Source: Clavaria fumosa (lineage: Eukaryota > Basidiomycota > Agaricomycetes > Agaricales > Clavariaceae). Taken from it: DNA of 64,000 nucleotides. Below the pieces are notes generated by a model. That model saw nothing but the letters and a program-made list of their open reading frames with translations. It was not told the DNA's origin and searched no databases. Every line of letters begins with the position of its first letter. The stretch's first letter is position 1. Shown in pieces: positions 45,115-55,583 of the stretch. The translations under genes were made by a program, and so were the position numbers. The DNA lies in the NCBI GenBank assembly GCA_951802425.1, contig OX637797.1, positions 2,232,001 to 2,296,000 of the forward strand. Reading direction: 5' to 3'.

Positions 45115-46844
45115 ATGCCGCGAACCAATACACGGACAGGGAAGACGAGGCATGACCCTCTGCACGTCCAGCTGAATAAAGACGATACTTGGGCGAACTA
45201 TGGCAAAGTGTCACAACCAGGGAAGCGCAAAAAATCTAGGACTGCTATTGAAAACGACGACGATGCAGGAGTATGTTTTTTTCACAGTCAAGTCAGTTCA
45301 AAGGTCATGTTCAGCCTTTCAGAACGTGCCATTAGATTCAAAAACCTCCCGGAGGATCCTTGCACTTGCCAAGGACCAGCAAGATGAACTGGAAGATGAT
45401 GCGTCAGATGACGATGTACCTAAACATGAATTCCCCCGAATGCCTATGTCGGAGGATGACGGTGACGATGACGATGAAGAGAGGGAGAGCTTAAGTGAAG
45501 CTGACGACGCAGAGAATATGTTTGTGAGTACACTTCAGCCTGGGAACTTTGTATACCGTCTAAGAGGTGAATGCAGCAGCAAATTGATGCAAATGACTTG
45601 GAAACAATGGATGCGATGCTGCCTACGAATGCAGGGGAGCGTAGAACGCTAGCAGATATTATTCTTGCGAAATTGGAGAGCGGAGATGTGGACAATCCAA
45701 TGGCCAAGAAAATCACCTGGCAAGGTTGAATTTCAAGTACTAGATAAGATTGCAACATTGACAATAATTGTATTCGATCAGATGGCGAGGCACGAGATCC
45801 TGCAATGGGACTTGATCCTAGGCTTGATCCTAGGCTCGTCGAGGCATACACAAAGTTGGTCTGCTCTTGCTCACCAAACACCCTGTAGCTAACGCCTCCA
45901 TCAGAGTCGGATTCCTCCTTCAATCCCATAAGTTGAATCCACTCCCCAAGCTGTTCAAAGTCATTCCGACCTTACCGGCCTGGGCTCGTCTCCTTGCTCT
46001 TACACGACCTGAAAATTGGTCTCCGCTGTCATGTCGAGCCGCCACTCGAGTGTTTATTTCCAGCATGAAGCCATCGCAAGCGCAGCTCTATCTCCGAGTT
46101 GTTCTCCTTGACGCCATCAGATCTGATATTCGCGCAAATAAGAAGCTCAATGTGCATTATTATGAGGCTCTCAAACGAGCTCTCTACAAGCCAAGTGCTT
46201 TTTTCAAAGGGATCGTGTTTCCTTTGCTCGAGGTAAGTGTACCACCCAGAGCACGGGCAGAAGTTTATTTATAGCCTAGGACGCGAGCTGCACCCTGAGG
46301 GAGGCTGTGATCATAGCATCTATTCTCCCGAAAAGGAAGGTTCCAGTCCTTCACTCATCAGCAGCGCTCCTGCATATAGCCAACATGGATTATTCAGGTA
46401 TGTGCATATACAACAGATTCCATTTCTCTAACGCACTCTGATCCCCAAGGCCCCAACTCTTTGTTCATCCGAGTACTGATCGACAAGAAGTATCAGCTAC
46501 CGTATAAAGCTGTCGACGCGCTGGTGTTCCACTTTATTCGGCTGTCGAATGCGTACAAAACCCGAGGTGGAACAGAACAGCTACCCGTTCTCTGGCATCA
46601 AAGTCTTCTTGCATTTGTTCAGAGGTCTGCCTCCGTCCAGTAAATATGGCTGTAATTGTTTGAATGACCTGTCCGTCTTGACAGATACGCCAGCGACCTG
46701 ACTCCTGATCAAAAAGACGCGCTACTCGACGTTGTGCGCGTCCACCCTCATGCACAGATCGGACCCGAGGTCCGCAGAGAACTCCTCAGCTCGGTCACGC
46801 GAGGGGAACCTCGACCAGATGCACTGGATGTAGTCATGACTTAA
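45115..46844 (+). CDS. ENP1: Bystin/ENP1, 40S ribosome biogenesis factor, 452 aa
   Basis: Exons 45115-45270, 45323-45523, 45577-45724, 45782-45854, 45905-46232, 46280-46397, 46450-46624 and 46685-46844. Bystin acts in pre-rRNA processing and nuclear export of the small subunit. The N-terminus is basic ([20 protein letters not shown]), then acidic. The bystin domain begins near [20 protein letters not shown] and reads [100 protein letters not shown] and [21 protein letters not shown] short in-frame duplication LDPRLDPRL occurs at about residue 180. Length matches other fungal bystins. Confidence 0.94.
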
Positions 46845-47293
46845 ATACGAATGTGCTCACTATGAATATCATAAGAAAAGCAGAAATTGAAGTAATAAAT
46901 AAATACGTCTATACCAGCTCGCAAGGGTTCTGAAAGCTTGACGGAACCCAAAGTGGAGTGGCGAACTTGCGGCTACCACGAACTTCGCCTGACGGTCTGA
47001 GACATTCCACAACGAACACTTTCGCCACCGGCGAGTACTTCCCGTAGCTCCCTTTTGTTCAGCTTATACAAGCCAGATTCAGCCTTGGTGGTTACGCAAA
47101 TCGCACACACAATCAGTATGGTGAACCAATACAAGCAGCCGATCTCAATCTCAATTGGGCACATCAAAATATACATGGTTCGAGAAGCAGCAAAAATAAA
47201 TGGGCCACTGATGGAAGACCGCATTGGACATGGATACAACAGGGCCGTAAGCATAGACATCCCAGTAGAAGCGAATCCGCGGGACCTCGACTT
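46845..47293. other. Intergenic between convergent ENP1 and glutamine-synthetase-like genes
   Basis: 449 bp of 3' flank. Short frames only; nothing recognised. Confidence 0.4.
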
Positions 47294-49033
47294 TCAAAAA
47301 ATTTCGACCAAACGGTTCGCAAGTTCCGTCTCGAGTTTCCGAACCAATGTCTAAGACAGGAATATAAATGTTCATTTCCTTGTGAAGTGCATGGCAATGG
47401 CTTACCTCGTTCACGCTCAAGTATTTGGACGTCATTTCATCCCCAAATATCTCCTTGATGACGTCATCTTGAGCGAAGGATTTCCTTGCCTCAACCCAGC
47501 TCAGCGGCATTCTCTGCGTGATGCCCATGGCTCTTCTGCTTTTTTCCCCCATACTCGCCGCAGTCTCTGGGCCATGACAATCCATCATCTTAAGAATGGC
47601 ACCGTCACGGATGCCTTTGTGGCCCACGCCTATTATCGCCGCAAGCACCAAGTAGGGGTTCGAGGTGCCGTCGACACATCTAATTTCAAAGTTGCGGGAG
47701 GAACGAGAGGACGCATGGCACAGCCGCACAGGTACCTCGCGATTGTCGGTACCCCAGCACACATATGTCCCACATGTCCACAGACCATCAGTCATTCGCT
47801 TGTATGATGCGGGAATGGGCATAGTGATCAGCGGGAGGGCCTGGAGATGTGCAAGGAGGGAAGCCAAAAACGCAGACTCAGCTTCTGATTTGCTGAGCGA
47901 GTTCTGAGTAGAATGGACAGATATGTGCGTGTGTGTCGAGCTGCCACCTACCGTGAAGAGATATATTAATCGGGAGGGAGAGGGACATTTCAGGAACACA
48001 CCTTTGTCAACAAAGGGCCGTGGCGCAAGCGTTGCTCGCAATCCGTGCTTATTTGCAATGCTGTAAATAGTTTCACGTGTATGCACAAGTGCATCCGCCG
48101 CCCGGAGAGGAGGGAGAGGCCCAGTAATCATTTCATACTATTTCATCGCATAACTTAAGCTAGACAATAGTGAATAGATTTGGGATTCACCTGTCCGGGG
48201 GCGGTTTCAGAGTGATACATCTGAAGTTCGATGCCGGAATGCTGCAAAGCATCGGCAATCTCGAACACTACTTTCTCTTCGACGGAGCCAGCAAGCATTG
48301 CTGACGAATGAGACCATCCATGTGAATTCACTGGTTGCATTGGTGATGTCGACTTGAGGAGGATAAATTCGGTTTCAAAACCGACAAGAAATTCGACTCC
48401 TGAGGTTTGTTTTGCATTCCTGAAAGAGATTTGTTCGGGGTCAAGCATCGTTCAAGGCTGGCATACGTGAATGATTGGTGAACTTGAACCCGCTGTGCAA
48501 TTTGCTTGCTCAATACAGCATTGGGTATCAATATCAACCGCGGAGGGAGTGACAGCATTCCGTCCGCGGTGATTAGTAGTAGTCAGCACTTACTCAACGA
48601 CGCGACGTAAAACCGTTCGAGGACAAAAGTCCAGCTCTATGGTGTTGCCCCCGTCGCGGCTAACCACAGGCTGTTTTTCTTGGAACCAGCCCATGACACT
48701 CGCATGATCTTTGGTGTACGTGCAACGGCGAAGAGATGCGAGGTCCGGGACAAAGAGATATTCACCCGTCACAGAAAACCCAGGAGATAGCGTAGAGTAA
48801 ACAAGGCCCATTGAGGGCTTGGATACGGTAATGCTCGGACGCGGAGATCTCATGAGCTTGAGGAAATAGCCCAGAGGAACGACCCGATAACGGACATGGT
48901 TGATAAGGTCTACCCATTGCAGGCGGATATACCTGATACCAATAGACTCCAACTCCTCTACAGTGACAGCTGGCCCCAGATTGTCGGAAGGGGTGTATTT
49001 GACGCCATAGTCGTTGGAAGTCGCTGGGAACAT
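47294..49033 (-). CDS. Glutamine-synthetase-fold ligase (FluG C-terminal/type I-like), 467 aa
   Basis: Exons 49033-48594, 48419-48191, 48137-48002, 47947-47406 and 47350-47294. The beta-grasp N-domain is seen as ESIGIRYIRLQWVDLINHVR, and the catalytic domain has VEFLVGFETEFILL, ETAPGQYEMITGPLPPLRAA, THTHISVHSTQ (the ammonium/glutamate HxH region), SRSSRNFEIRCVDGTSNPYL and the C-terminal MTSKYLSVNETLVRKLE. This long type-I-like branch is distinct from the main eukaryotic type II enzyme; members include the C-terminal half of FluG and gamma-glutamyl-amine ligases. The amidohydrolase half of FluG is absent. The substrate is therefore uncertain. Intron 1 (174 nt) is longer than its neighbours. 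The transposon lies 391 bp upstream of the start. Confidence 0.85.
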
Positions 49034-49267
49034 TTGACCTGGAGGTGGTTGCGGTCTAAGATGTTGAGCGCTTCAAGTTATCCTGCAATGCAAGGCGGCT
49101 TTGATTGCGCAGTGTGCATCGCATGGCCGCCCAAAGATGCGGTACAGCTTGGCGACACCTCTGAGTTGGAACATGTGGTGGAACATGTGGGAAACGAGAG
49201 GACGCGGTATAGTATCCATGATGGCATGGCCAACAACTTAACGACGTGACAGAAGATCGGTTTGTGT

Positions 49268-49297
49268 CACATTTTAAGCGGGCACATTTTAAGCGGG
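49268..49297. repeat. 15-bp tandem duplication
   Basis: CACATTTTAAGCGGG occurs twice in direct tandem, followed by a partial third copy (CACAT), in the upstream region of the glutamine-synthetase-like gene, outside the transposon. Confidence 0.85.
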
Positions 49298-49423
49298 CAC
49301 ATCCTCTTCCTACCCAAATTCTTACGCGCTCTTCACAGCCACTGGGAGACTACACTCCGAATCACATGATCCACCATGAATCTTCATCTTGGCACTGTAC
49401 ACACACAAGATAGGCTAGAGACT

Positions 49424-49430
49424 GATCACG
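49424..49430. repeat. Target-site duplication, left copy (GATCACG)
   Basis: The 7 bases directly before the left terminal repeat; identical to 58506-58512 directly after the right terminal repeat. Confidence 0.88.
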
Positions 49431-49450
49431 CTCTGTAAAAACACAAAGTC
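49431..49450 (+). repeat. Left terminal inverted repeat
   Basis: CTCTGTAAAAACACAAAGTC; its exact reverse complement is at 58486-58505. Confidence 0.92.
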
Positions 49451-49479
49451 GTGTGAAGTCAAGGAAGTGTACACCTTTA

Positions 49480-49735
49480 GTCAATGATAGTCAACCATTA
49501 GTCATGTAATAGTCATCAAATTGATCGGTCAGGAACAGGATGTCATCTGGTGGGAAATCAGCCAGACAATAGTCAAACAATAGTCAGGCAGTAGTCAGGC
49601 AGTGGTCATCCAGTGGTTTTACAATTCTGATCATGTTTTTTCCGGCCGAGCTTTGGATTTCCCATGGAACTCAGTCAGATGACAGTCAGGAAATAGTCAG
49701 GCAGTAGTCAAATGATAGTCATTTCATAGTCTGAT
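49480..49735 (+). repeat. Left subterminal TAGTCA array
   Basis: About a dozen copies of (A/T)TAGTCA(A/T/G) and close variants such as CAGTCAG and AGTGGTCA, irregularly spaced by 8-20 bases. The orientation is opposite to the array at the right end, as expected for transposase binding sites. Confidence 0.8.
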
Positions 49736-51556
49736 GCACTGGTCTGCACACTCACATCCTGAAGTGCAAGATCTGAGGAAAAAGGAGGGCTACAGTAGAA
49801 CTTTGGCAGATATATGATCTTGGGCAAAGTGCTGCTCATTGTCAGAAAGGTGGCAGTTGCTGGTGGCCACCACATGGGATCACATCCAACCAAATTCACA
49901 AGCATTGAAAGTGCTCACAGATGCACAGCATGGTTAGTTATGAAAATGAAATGCAAGGATAAAAACAATATGACTTCCACTTCCCATTCCATAATGAGGA
50001 GAGCAGATGGAAACCAAGAAACAGAAGACACCCACTAGAATCTCTGCATATGAAGTAGCAAAGAAGAGTCTGGTCACAAATTGGTAGGTTTGTTGATGTC
50101 TGAACTTCATGGTCCTGGCTCAACCTCACAACACAACATCAAACCCAGCTTATGGATGATCAAGAACTCAGTCCTATAGCATATGCAGAGCAGTTCCCAG
50201 ATCTGGACATGGTCAATGCACAGTCATCCAAAGAGCTCCCTGCATGTGCATGTCTGACACTTCTGATTGAGCTTAGCAAAGACCCATTGCTGTGCCAGGC
50301 AATGCTTGAATTCTAGGACAACACCCAGGCATCTGTGCTACTGACAGAGAAGGGGATCAACAAAATTGACAAGCATCCTTATTCTGTGAGTGTTCTTAGC
50401 CCATCAAGCTTCCTGCTGTCAGGATTGTTCATGATGAGAGAGACAATATAAGGAGGGTATTTGTCATGTATGTCTTCTTTGCCAACCTTGAGTGCATCCA
50501 TCAGCCATTTGCATGCAAGCTTATAGTCCTCTGGATGAGTGTAGAGGATTCTGATCACCTTTGTCATTATGCCTGTTCTTCCCTGGCTTGTGTTCGATTT
50601 CATGAGAGATGTGGAGGAAGCTGACAGCATTCAAAAAGATCTTTATTGTAAGCAGCTCTCCTTTGATGAATTGGTCAAACTTAAAGAGATTGCTGTGTTA
50701 CAATGACAATTGAACATTAGCAGAGAAGATGGCTAGAATGAACCATTGTGCTGATTTTTCTTCACAAGGAGTGCACCTTGTGCAAACTAAGTCCACAGAC
50801 AAATGGAATATGTTGATAGTATGAATCTGTGGCAGCATAATTTACATCTAAACTCACTCAAATGCAAATAGCAATTCTTCTTCAGGACCTGAGTGGGGTA
50901 AGAATTGGCCACAAAAAAAAAAGAGAAATGAGGTTCCTATCAGATGTTGATCTTCTTCCTCAAAAGATATTGCAAAGCAGCATATTCATTGAGAGGGCTC
51001 TGCATATATCACCCACACAATACTTTGTAGTTGATGACAGAGTGCTGAAAGCATCAACAGCCTGTTTGCTATGTTCATATATGTGGGCCACCTTATCCTA
51101 GACATACATGACCAGTATGTCATATATGTCATATGTGGGTGGAGTCTGGTCAGCCTGCCATGAAGCATTGTTTGCCTACTGTTTCCTATGCTCAGGATGT
51201 CCTTGACTCACTGAGATAGTCATGTGGTAGCCCTGAACTCTTTCTGCTGTGGCTAGACCTGCACCAGTTTTGATTGGCTTCCTCAGACCACCATCTAGGG
51301 AGTTCTTGTGATGACAAGGAGGACCAATGTAGCACCCTACAAACAGCACACACTGCATGTCATATAGGAGGAGCTGGTATTGGTAATGATGTCAACTCCA
51401 TTGTGCTCAACCTGCCATTCCAATTCAGCCACCCTATGATTTTACCCATGAGCTGTATCCTTAGGTTTTGTCTTCCACTCCATTTTAGAATTGCACCAAT
51501 GAAATTCCTTTCTATTGTCACATCCTAATTACCTCCAGAATCACACCTTGACATGG

Positions 51557-51607
51557 CAACAGCAGCAGCAACAACAACAACAACAACTACTACTACTACT
51601 ACTACAA
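51557..51607. repeat. (CAA)n/(CTA)n microsatellite
   Basis: AGCAGC, then CAACAA units, then ACTACT units, continuous over about 50 bases in the transposon left arm. Confidence 0.85.
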
Positions 51608-51879
51608 GCAAGACTACTACAAACACATCTTGTAAAGCACAACTTATCCATCAGTAGAACCAGACTTGATGTGTACATTGAGTAAGTAGTTCTTTGTAGA
51701 GGAGAAGTCACCTAATCATTATACAAAGGTGTAGTAAATATATGAGTGGCCCAATGGAGACTGACTCATACCATCTAGCAGCAGTGCTCATATGATATGC
51801 CAAGTAGACATGAATGGAATAGAGAAAGGCCTACAGCCTTACACAACTAGAAGCACAACTACAAACATGGGTACAAGTA

Positions 51880-51887
51880 CAACAAGT

Positions 51888-51930
<43 letters not shown>

Positions 51931-51972
51931 AAACAACAACAACTACAACTACAACTACAACTACAACTACAG
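51880..51972. repeat. (AAC)n and (AACTAC)n microsatellite beyond the transposase stop
   Basis: Uninterrupted AAC units followed by alternating AAC/TAC units, ending about 17 bases before the transposase stop codon. Confidence 0.88.
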
Positions 51973-51989
51973 CAGCACAGCAGCATCAA

Positions 51990-54900
51990 TTAACTTTCTT
52001 CCTCATCTTCTCCTTCTCCTTCTCTATCATTGATTTCTACACCACATTCCTCTGGGTGTAAGATTCCTAATCCTGGATGTTTCCTCAGAATGTAAACATG
52101 CTCATTTCCATTCCAAATCCCAACAATGTTGCAGAGGTCTGATGCCAGTAAAATGCAGATGTCCTTTGACCAACATCCTCTCCACTGCTTCAGAACTTGG
52201 TGAACATTAACCAATGAATGATAGAGCACCAGCAGTTGTTGTGTCTCTATCACTTCATACATTGCAATTGCTTCACCAAACAATGGCTCTGCAGTTCCCT
52301 CCACCTTGGCTTCAAAATATCGTGCAGACCTGGTTGGAGGGTTGTCTCCCAACTCACTCAGTTGACTGCGGAGCACAGCCTTACCAGGAATCCTAACTTT
52401 TGCCCATCTCTGCAATTTGAGACCAGGGTCAAAGTCCCTCCCCAACCAGGTACAGATTTCTTTCAAATGTAAGAAAAACTTCTGACCCACAGCAAATTCC
52501 TTTTTCAGGATTTTGACCTGTTTGATTGGCCTCAAAACATCCCTTGGAGCTTCTTGTGCTTTCAGGGACAAAACTGGATAGTAAAGCAGCAATGCCCTGA
52601 CTAATTCTCTCTCAAATATGATGTTGGCCAAGTTTGCAAAAGGACGTTTCTTTGAGTGGATCTGATGACCCATTTCTCCAATAGCCCTTTCCACTGTTGC
52701 TTGGGAACCAAGTCTGATTGAGCCATTCCATTCCACATGCCTTGGAATGTGGATGAGTTGAAATATACAAAGCCTGAACCTGGAAACTTTTTCTGAGTCC
52801 TTGCCAACATACAGCCTCTCAAATCCTTCCAGAAACTTCTTTATTAAGACATGGAGCTCATGGAGCTCACTTTCAGTCCTTGGACAGATTGTCATAGAGA
52901 ACTCAACAGCTTCAACAAAAAGAGAGAAGTTCTCCAGAACTGTAGGATTGAATCCCAGTTCAATTCCAATTGGCAGAATATACCAATGGAGCAATGCCAT
53001 CCATTCATAAACTTTGTACTGACTTTGACGCTTTAGATGGGGGTCACGAACAAGTCCACAAAGTGCAGGAGGAAGTGTTGACATTCCCTTAGTCACAAGG
53101 CGACCAAGGTGAGAAGCCTTCTCAGCATCTAAGTGGATAGACTCAGATGGTGAGCTGAAGACTGTCCACAAATCCCAAATGAATGCCATGCAGTTTTCAT
53201 AAAGAAGATGGAATGGATCCAGAGGAAAGAATGTGGGATGTATGAATGCAGGGCTAGCAGCACACAGAGGCATCCGTGCTATGCCTGTTTCTCTAGTGAT
53301 AGCCATTCGGGCTGCTTGGCTTCTTGCACCCTGCAGTTTTTCTATCATATCCCAATATGAGCTCTCATCACGTATTGGCAAATTATCCAGATCATATGAT
53401 GTTGGTCGTTCAGGGTTGTAAGTTTCACTTTCTGGTGGTGCAATAGGGTAGTACTGAGCCTTTGCACCTTTTCTTCTGCTTGCTCGTGCACCCCTAACCA
53501 TACTGAAACGGTCTCCATAGATTGCTGAATGGCCTGCCATCCCATTGAGCTTGGCTGATCCCAGCATGTCCCCCAAGGCCATACAAATATAAGCTCGGTT
53601 GAGAAAATAGGATGAATCCACTGCATCCCACATCCATATCCCTTCACTAGCTTTTGCCATTTCTTCAAACAGGGGGTAGAAGAATGATTCAATATTCCCA
53701 GGAGCCTTTGGTCCTGGAGTGGCAAAGCCAATAATAGAATTTCCTGACTGATATCGAATCTCAGGGGGAAGGTTGAGGAGAATCACAATCAAGAGCCAAG
53801 TTTCTGATTGCTTCTTCATTGTTAACTGAGCCCCATCTGTAGAAATTGCTAATGCAATGTCACGTGAGTCCTTGAAGAGGTCCATATTTTTATAATGGTG
53901 CATATGGACTTTGGCATTTGCAAAATCTGAATATCTATGCAGCTCAGATGCTGTGGCCACTAGGTGCAGAGCCTGCTGCAGACACTTGTCTCGATAACGC
54001 AAAAGCTGTGAGGTCTCTGCATTGGCAAACATTGCCCTGATGGTTCCCATTATTTCCAGTTGCAGCATTTGAGCACAAGGCTTTTGTCTTTTGGACTTGC
54101 TGCTCTGCTTTCGGAAGCGTGGTTCACCACATACTTTCCCATCTCGAATGAAAGGGCAAGAATCTCTGTCTTCAAACTCTCCAGTATAAGCAATACAAGT
54201 GTGGGGACAGATGTCAATCTGTACAGGCCTCAAACCTGTCAGTTTAACTGCATGACTTTTTGCAGCATGTAATGACATTATCTCCACCCCAGCTGCAGCC
54301 TCAAGCACTTTGGCATGAGAATTATATGCCTTCAGAGTTCCCCCAGTTGCCCTCCAAGCGACATAGTGCCTCAATGAATGCAATTCAGATGCACTCAATT
54401 CCTCAACTTGAGGCATTGGAGAAGTTGGCATTGGGGGGACAGTATACCCTCCAAGCAGGTTTTGATGGAGTCCCATCAAAGAGCTTGGGAGACTGAATTT
54501 CACATCCCCCTCTGGTTCATCATCTGAATGACTTCTCTCCCACCCAACATTATCCCCACTATCCAGGCCATCATTCAGGCCATCATCCAGGCCATCATCC
54601 AAGCCACCATCCAGACCATCATCCATCTCATCATCACCCTTGCTCCCAGAACTTTCTGAGCCACTGGAACAAGTTATTCTATCCTCTGCTGCAGGGAACA
54701 CCAGCAGCTCCATAGGGGATGAGACATCTTCATCTTCATCTGCTTTCAGATGAGATTTTTGTACATATAGACTAGCATGTAATAAAGTAGGAAAGAAACT
54801 CACCATCTGCATCATCTGATTGTTCAGCATCTATTAAATTTGCCATTTGAGTATGAATAAAATTAAGGTGAGGCAAACATTACCTTGTATTGCCGAAGGA

Positions 54901-55430
54901 TCTGAGCGCATAATAAATAAGTCAATTTCTATTAAATTAGTCCCAGGCCTACTGTACCTTGATCTATGTCCATGGTCCCTATATGTCAGCATCAGCATGT
55001 GAAACAGTTCAGTGAGGTGAAAATTATCTTACCTTGGCTAATATAGGATTCTTGGCCAGTATAAGATTCTGAAGGGCCAGAAATGTCAATCTAATATTTG
55101 CATCAAATAAAACATATAAAACATACCCTTAGAGTCCATTTCAGCTAGTGTAAATGAAGACTATGAGCAAAGAACTTGAGATATGGAATGAGACTTACCT
55201 TGTTGACCAGATTCTATGTCTGAGAGAGAGTCCATGGTCCTCTCAATACAGTCCTGTAAGTGCATAAGGAACTCATCAGTATGGCCACCTTGGCTCAGTA
55301 GATCTGAGTCATCCTTGAGGTGCCTGCGGATAGTCCTCAGAGCCCTACTGCGAGAGGGAAAGCACTGAGAGCAGTAGCAGAACATCCAGAAGTAGAGAGG
55401 GTGCAGAGGGAGAGAGGATGTGGAGGGCAA
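51990..55430 (-). CDS. Tnp2-like transposase, about 1,034 aa
   Basis: Probable exons 55430-55199, 55144-55127, 55068-55033, 54978-54958, 54901-54884, 54830-54804 and 54742-51990, so five tiny in-phase exons precede one 2.75-kb exon. The N-terminus has a Cys-rich, His-containing segment (FWMFCYCSQCFPSR then RTIRRHLKDD), like the small zinc fingers in front of such transposases. Acidic repeats encoded by a 12-bp array follow (54560-54630). A Cys cluster (CPHTCIAYTGEFEDRDSCPF) precedes the catalytic core: IALAISTDGAQLTMKKQSET, WLLIVILLNLPPEIRYQSGN, FATPGPKAPGNIESFFYPLF, GIWMWDAVDSS. This is the pattern of Tnp2-type DDE transposases; the Asp of STDGAQ is the likely first catalytic residue. Boundaries of exons 2-6 are inferred from phase and splice sites only. 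Confidence 0.85.
54560..54630. repeat. Degenerate 12-bp coding repeat (CCATCATCCAGG type)
   Basis: About six units encode the DDGLDGGLDDGL acidic run in the transposase N-terminal region. Confidence 0.7.
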
Positions 55431-55583
55431 GGTGCAGCAGTGCGGGCATCAGCATTCCAGCACTCGCATCAGCACTTTGTCGCCGCTTTGTGGCATGGGA
55501 GTAATATTTGAGGCTGTGCGCAGCGCGCGGTTGCAAAGCAAAGTACAACTCATCGGCCCGCTATCCCTATCCCCCTCTTCTCC
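55431..55583. promoter_or_regulatory. Internal bidirectional promoter of the transposon
   Basis: 153 bp between the divergent start codons of the transposase and the partner gene. The abrupt change from CpG-free to CpG-containing DNA (for example GCGCAGCGCGCGG near 55518-55530) occurs just around here. Confidence 0.55.

Larger units (their letters stand above)
49736..51989. other. Non-coding left arm of the transposon, nearly CpG-free
   Basis: About 2.25 kb without a gene I can support. Short frames occur on both strands (for example a plus-strand 55-codon frame from 50154 and a minus-strand frame at 50379-50630) but lack recognisable domains and may be relics of a further element gene. From 50041 to 51600 I see a single CpG. 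Two ACA/ACT-type microsatellites lie at its right side. Confidence 0.6.

Noticed and set aside
48420..48593. Possible coding exon inside the long intron of the glutamine-synthetase-like gene
   Set aside because: 174 nt is open in one frame, but removing it joins RRVVE-NAKQTSGVEF exactly as in the family, so it is an intron.
50154..50630. Short frames in the transposon left arm as a third element gene
   Set aside because: Frames are under 90 codons, on opposite strands, and show no recognisable domain; possibly relics.
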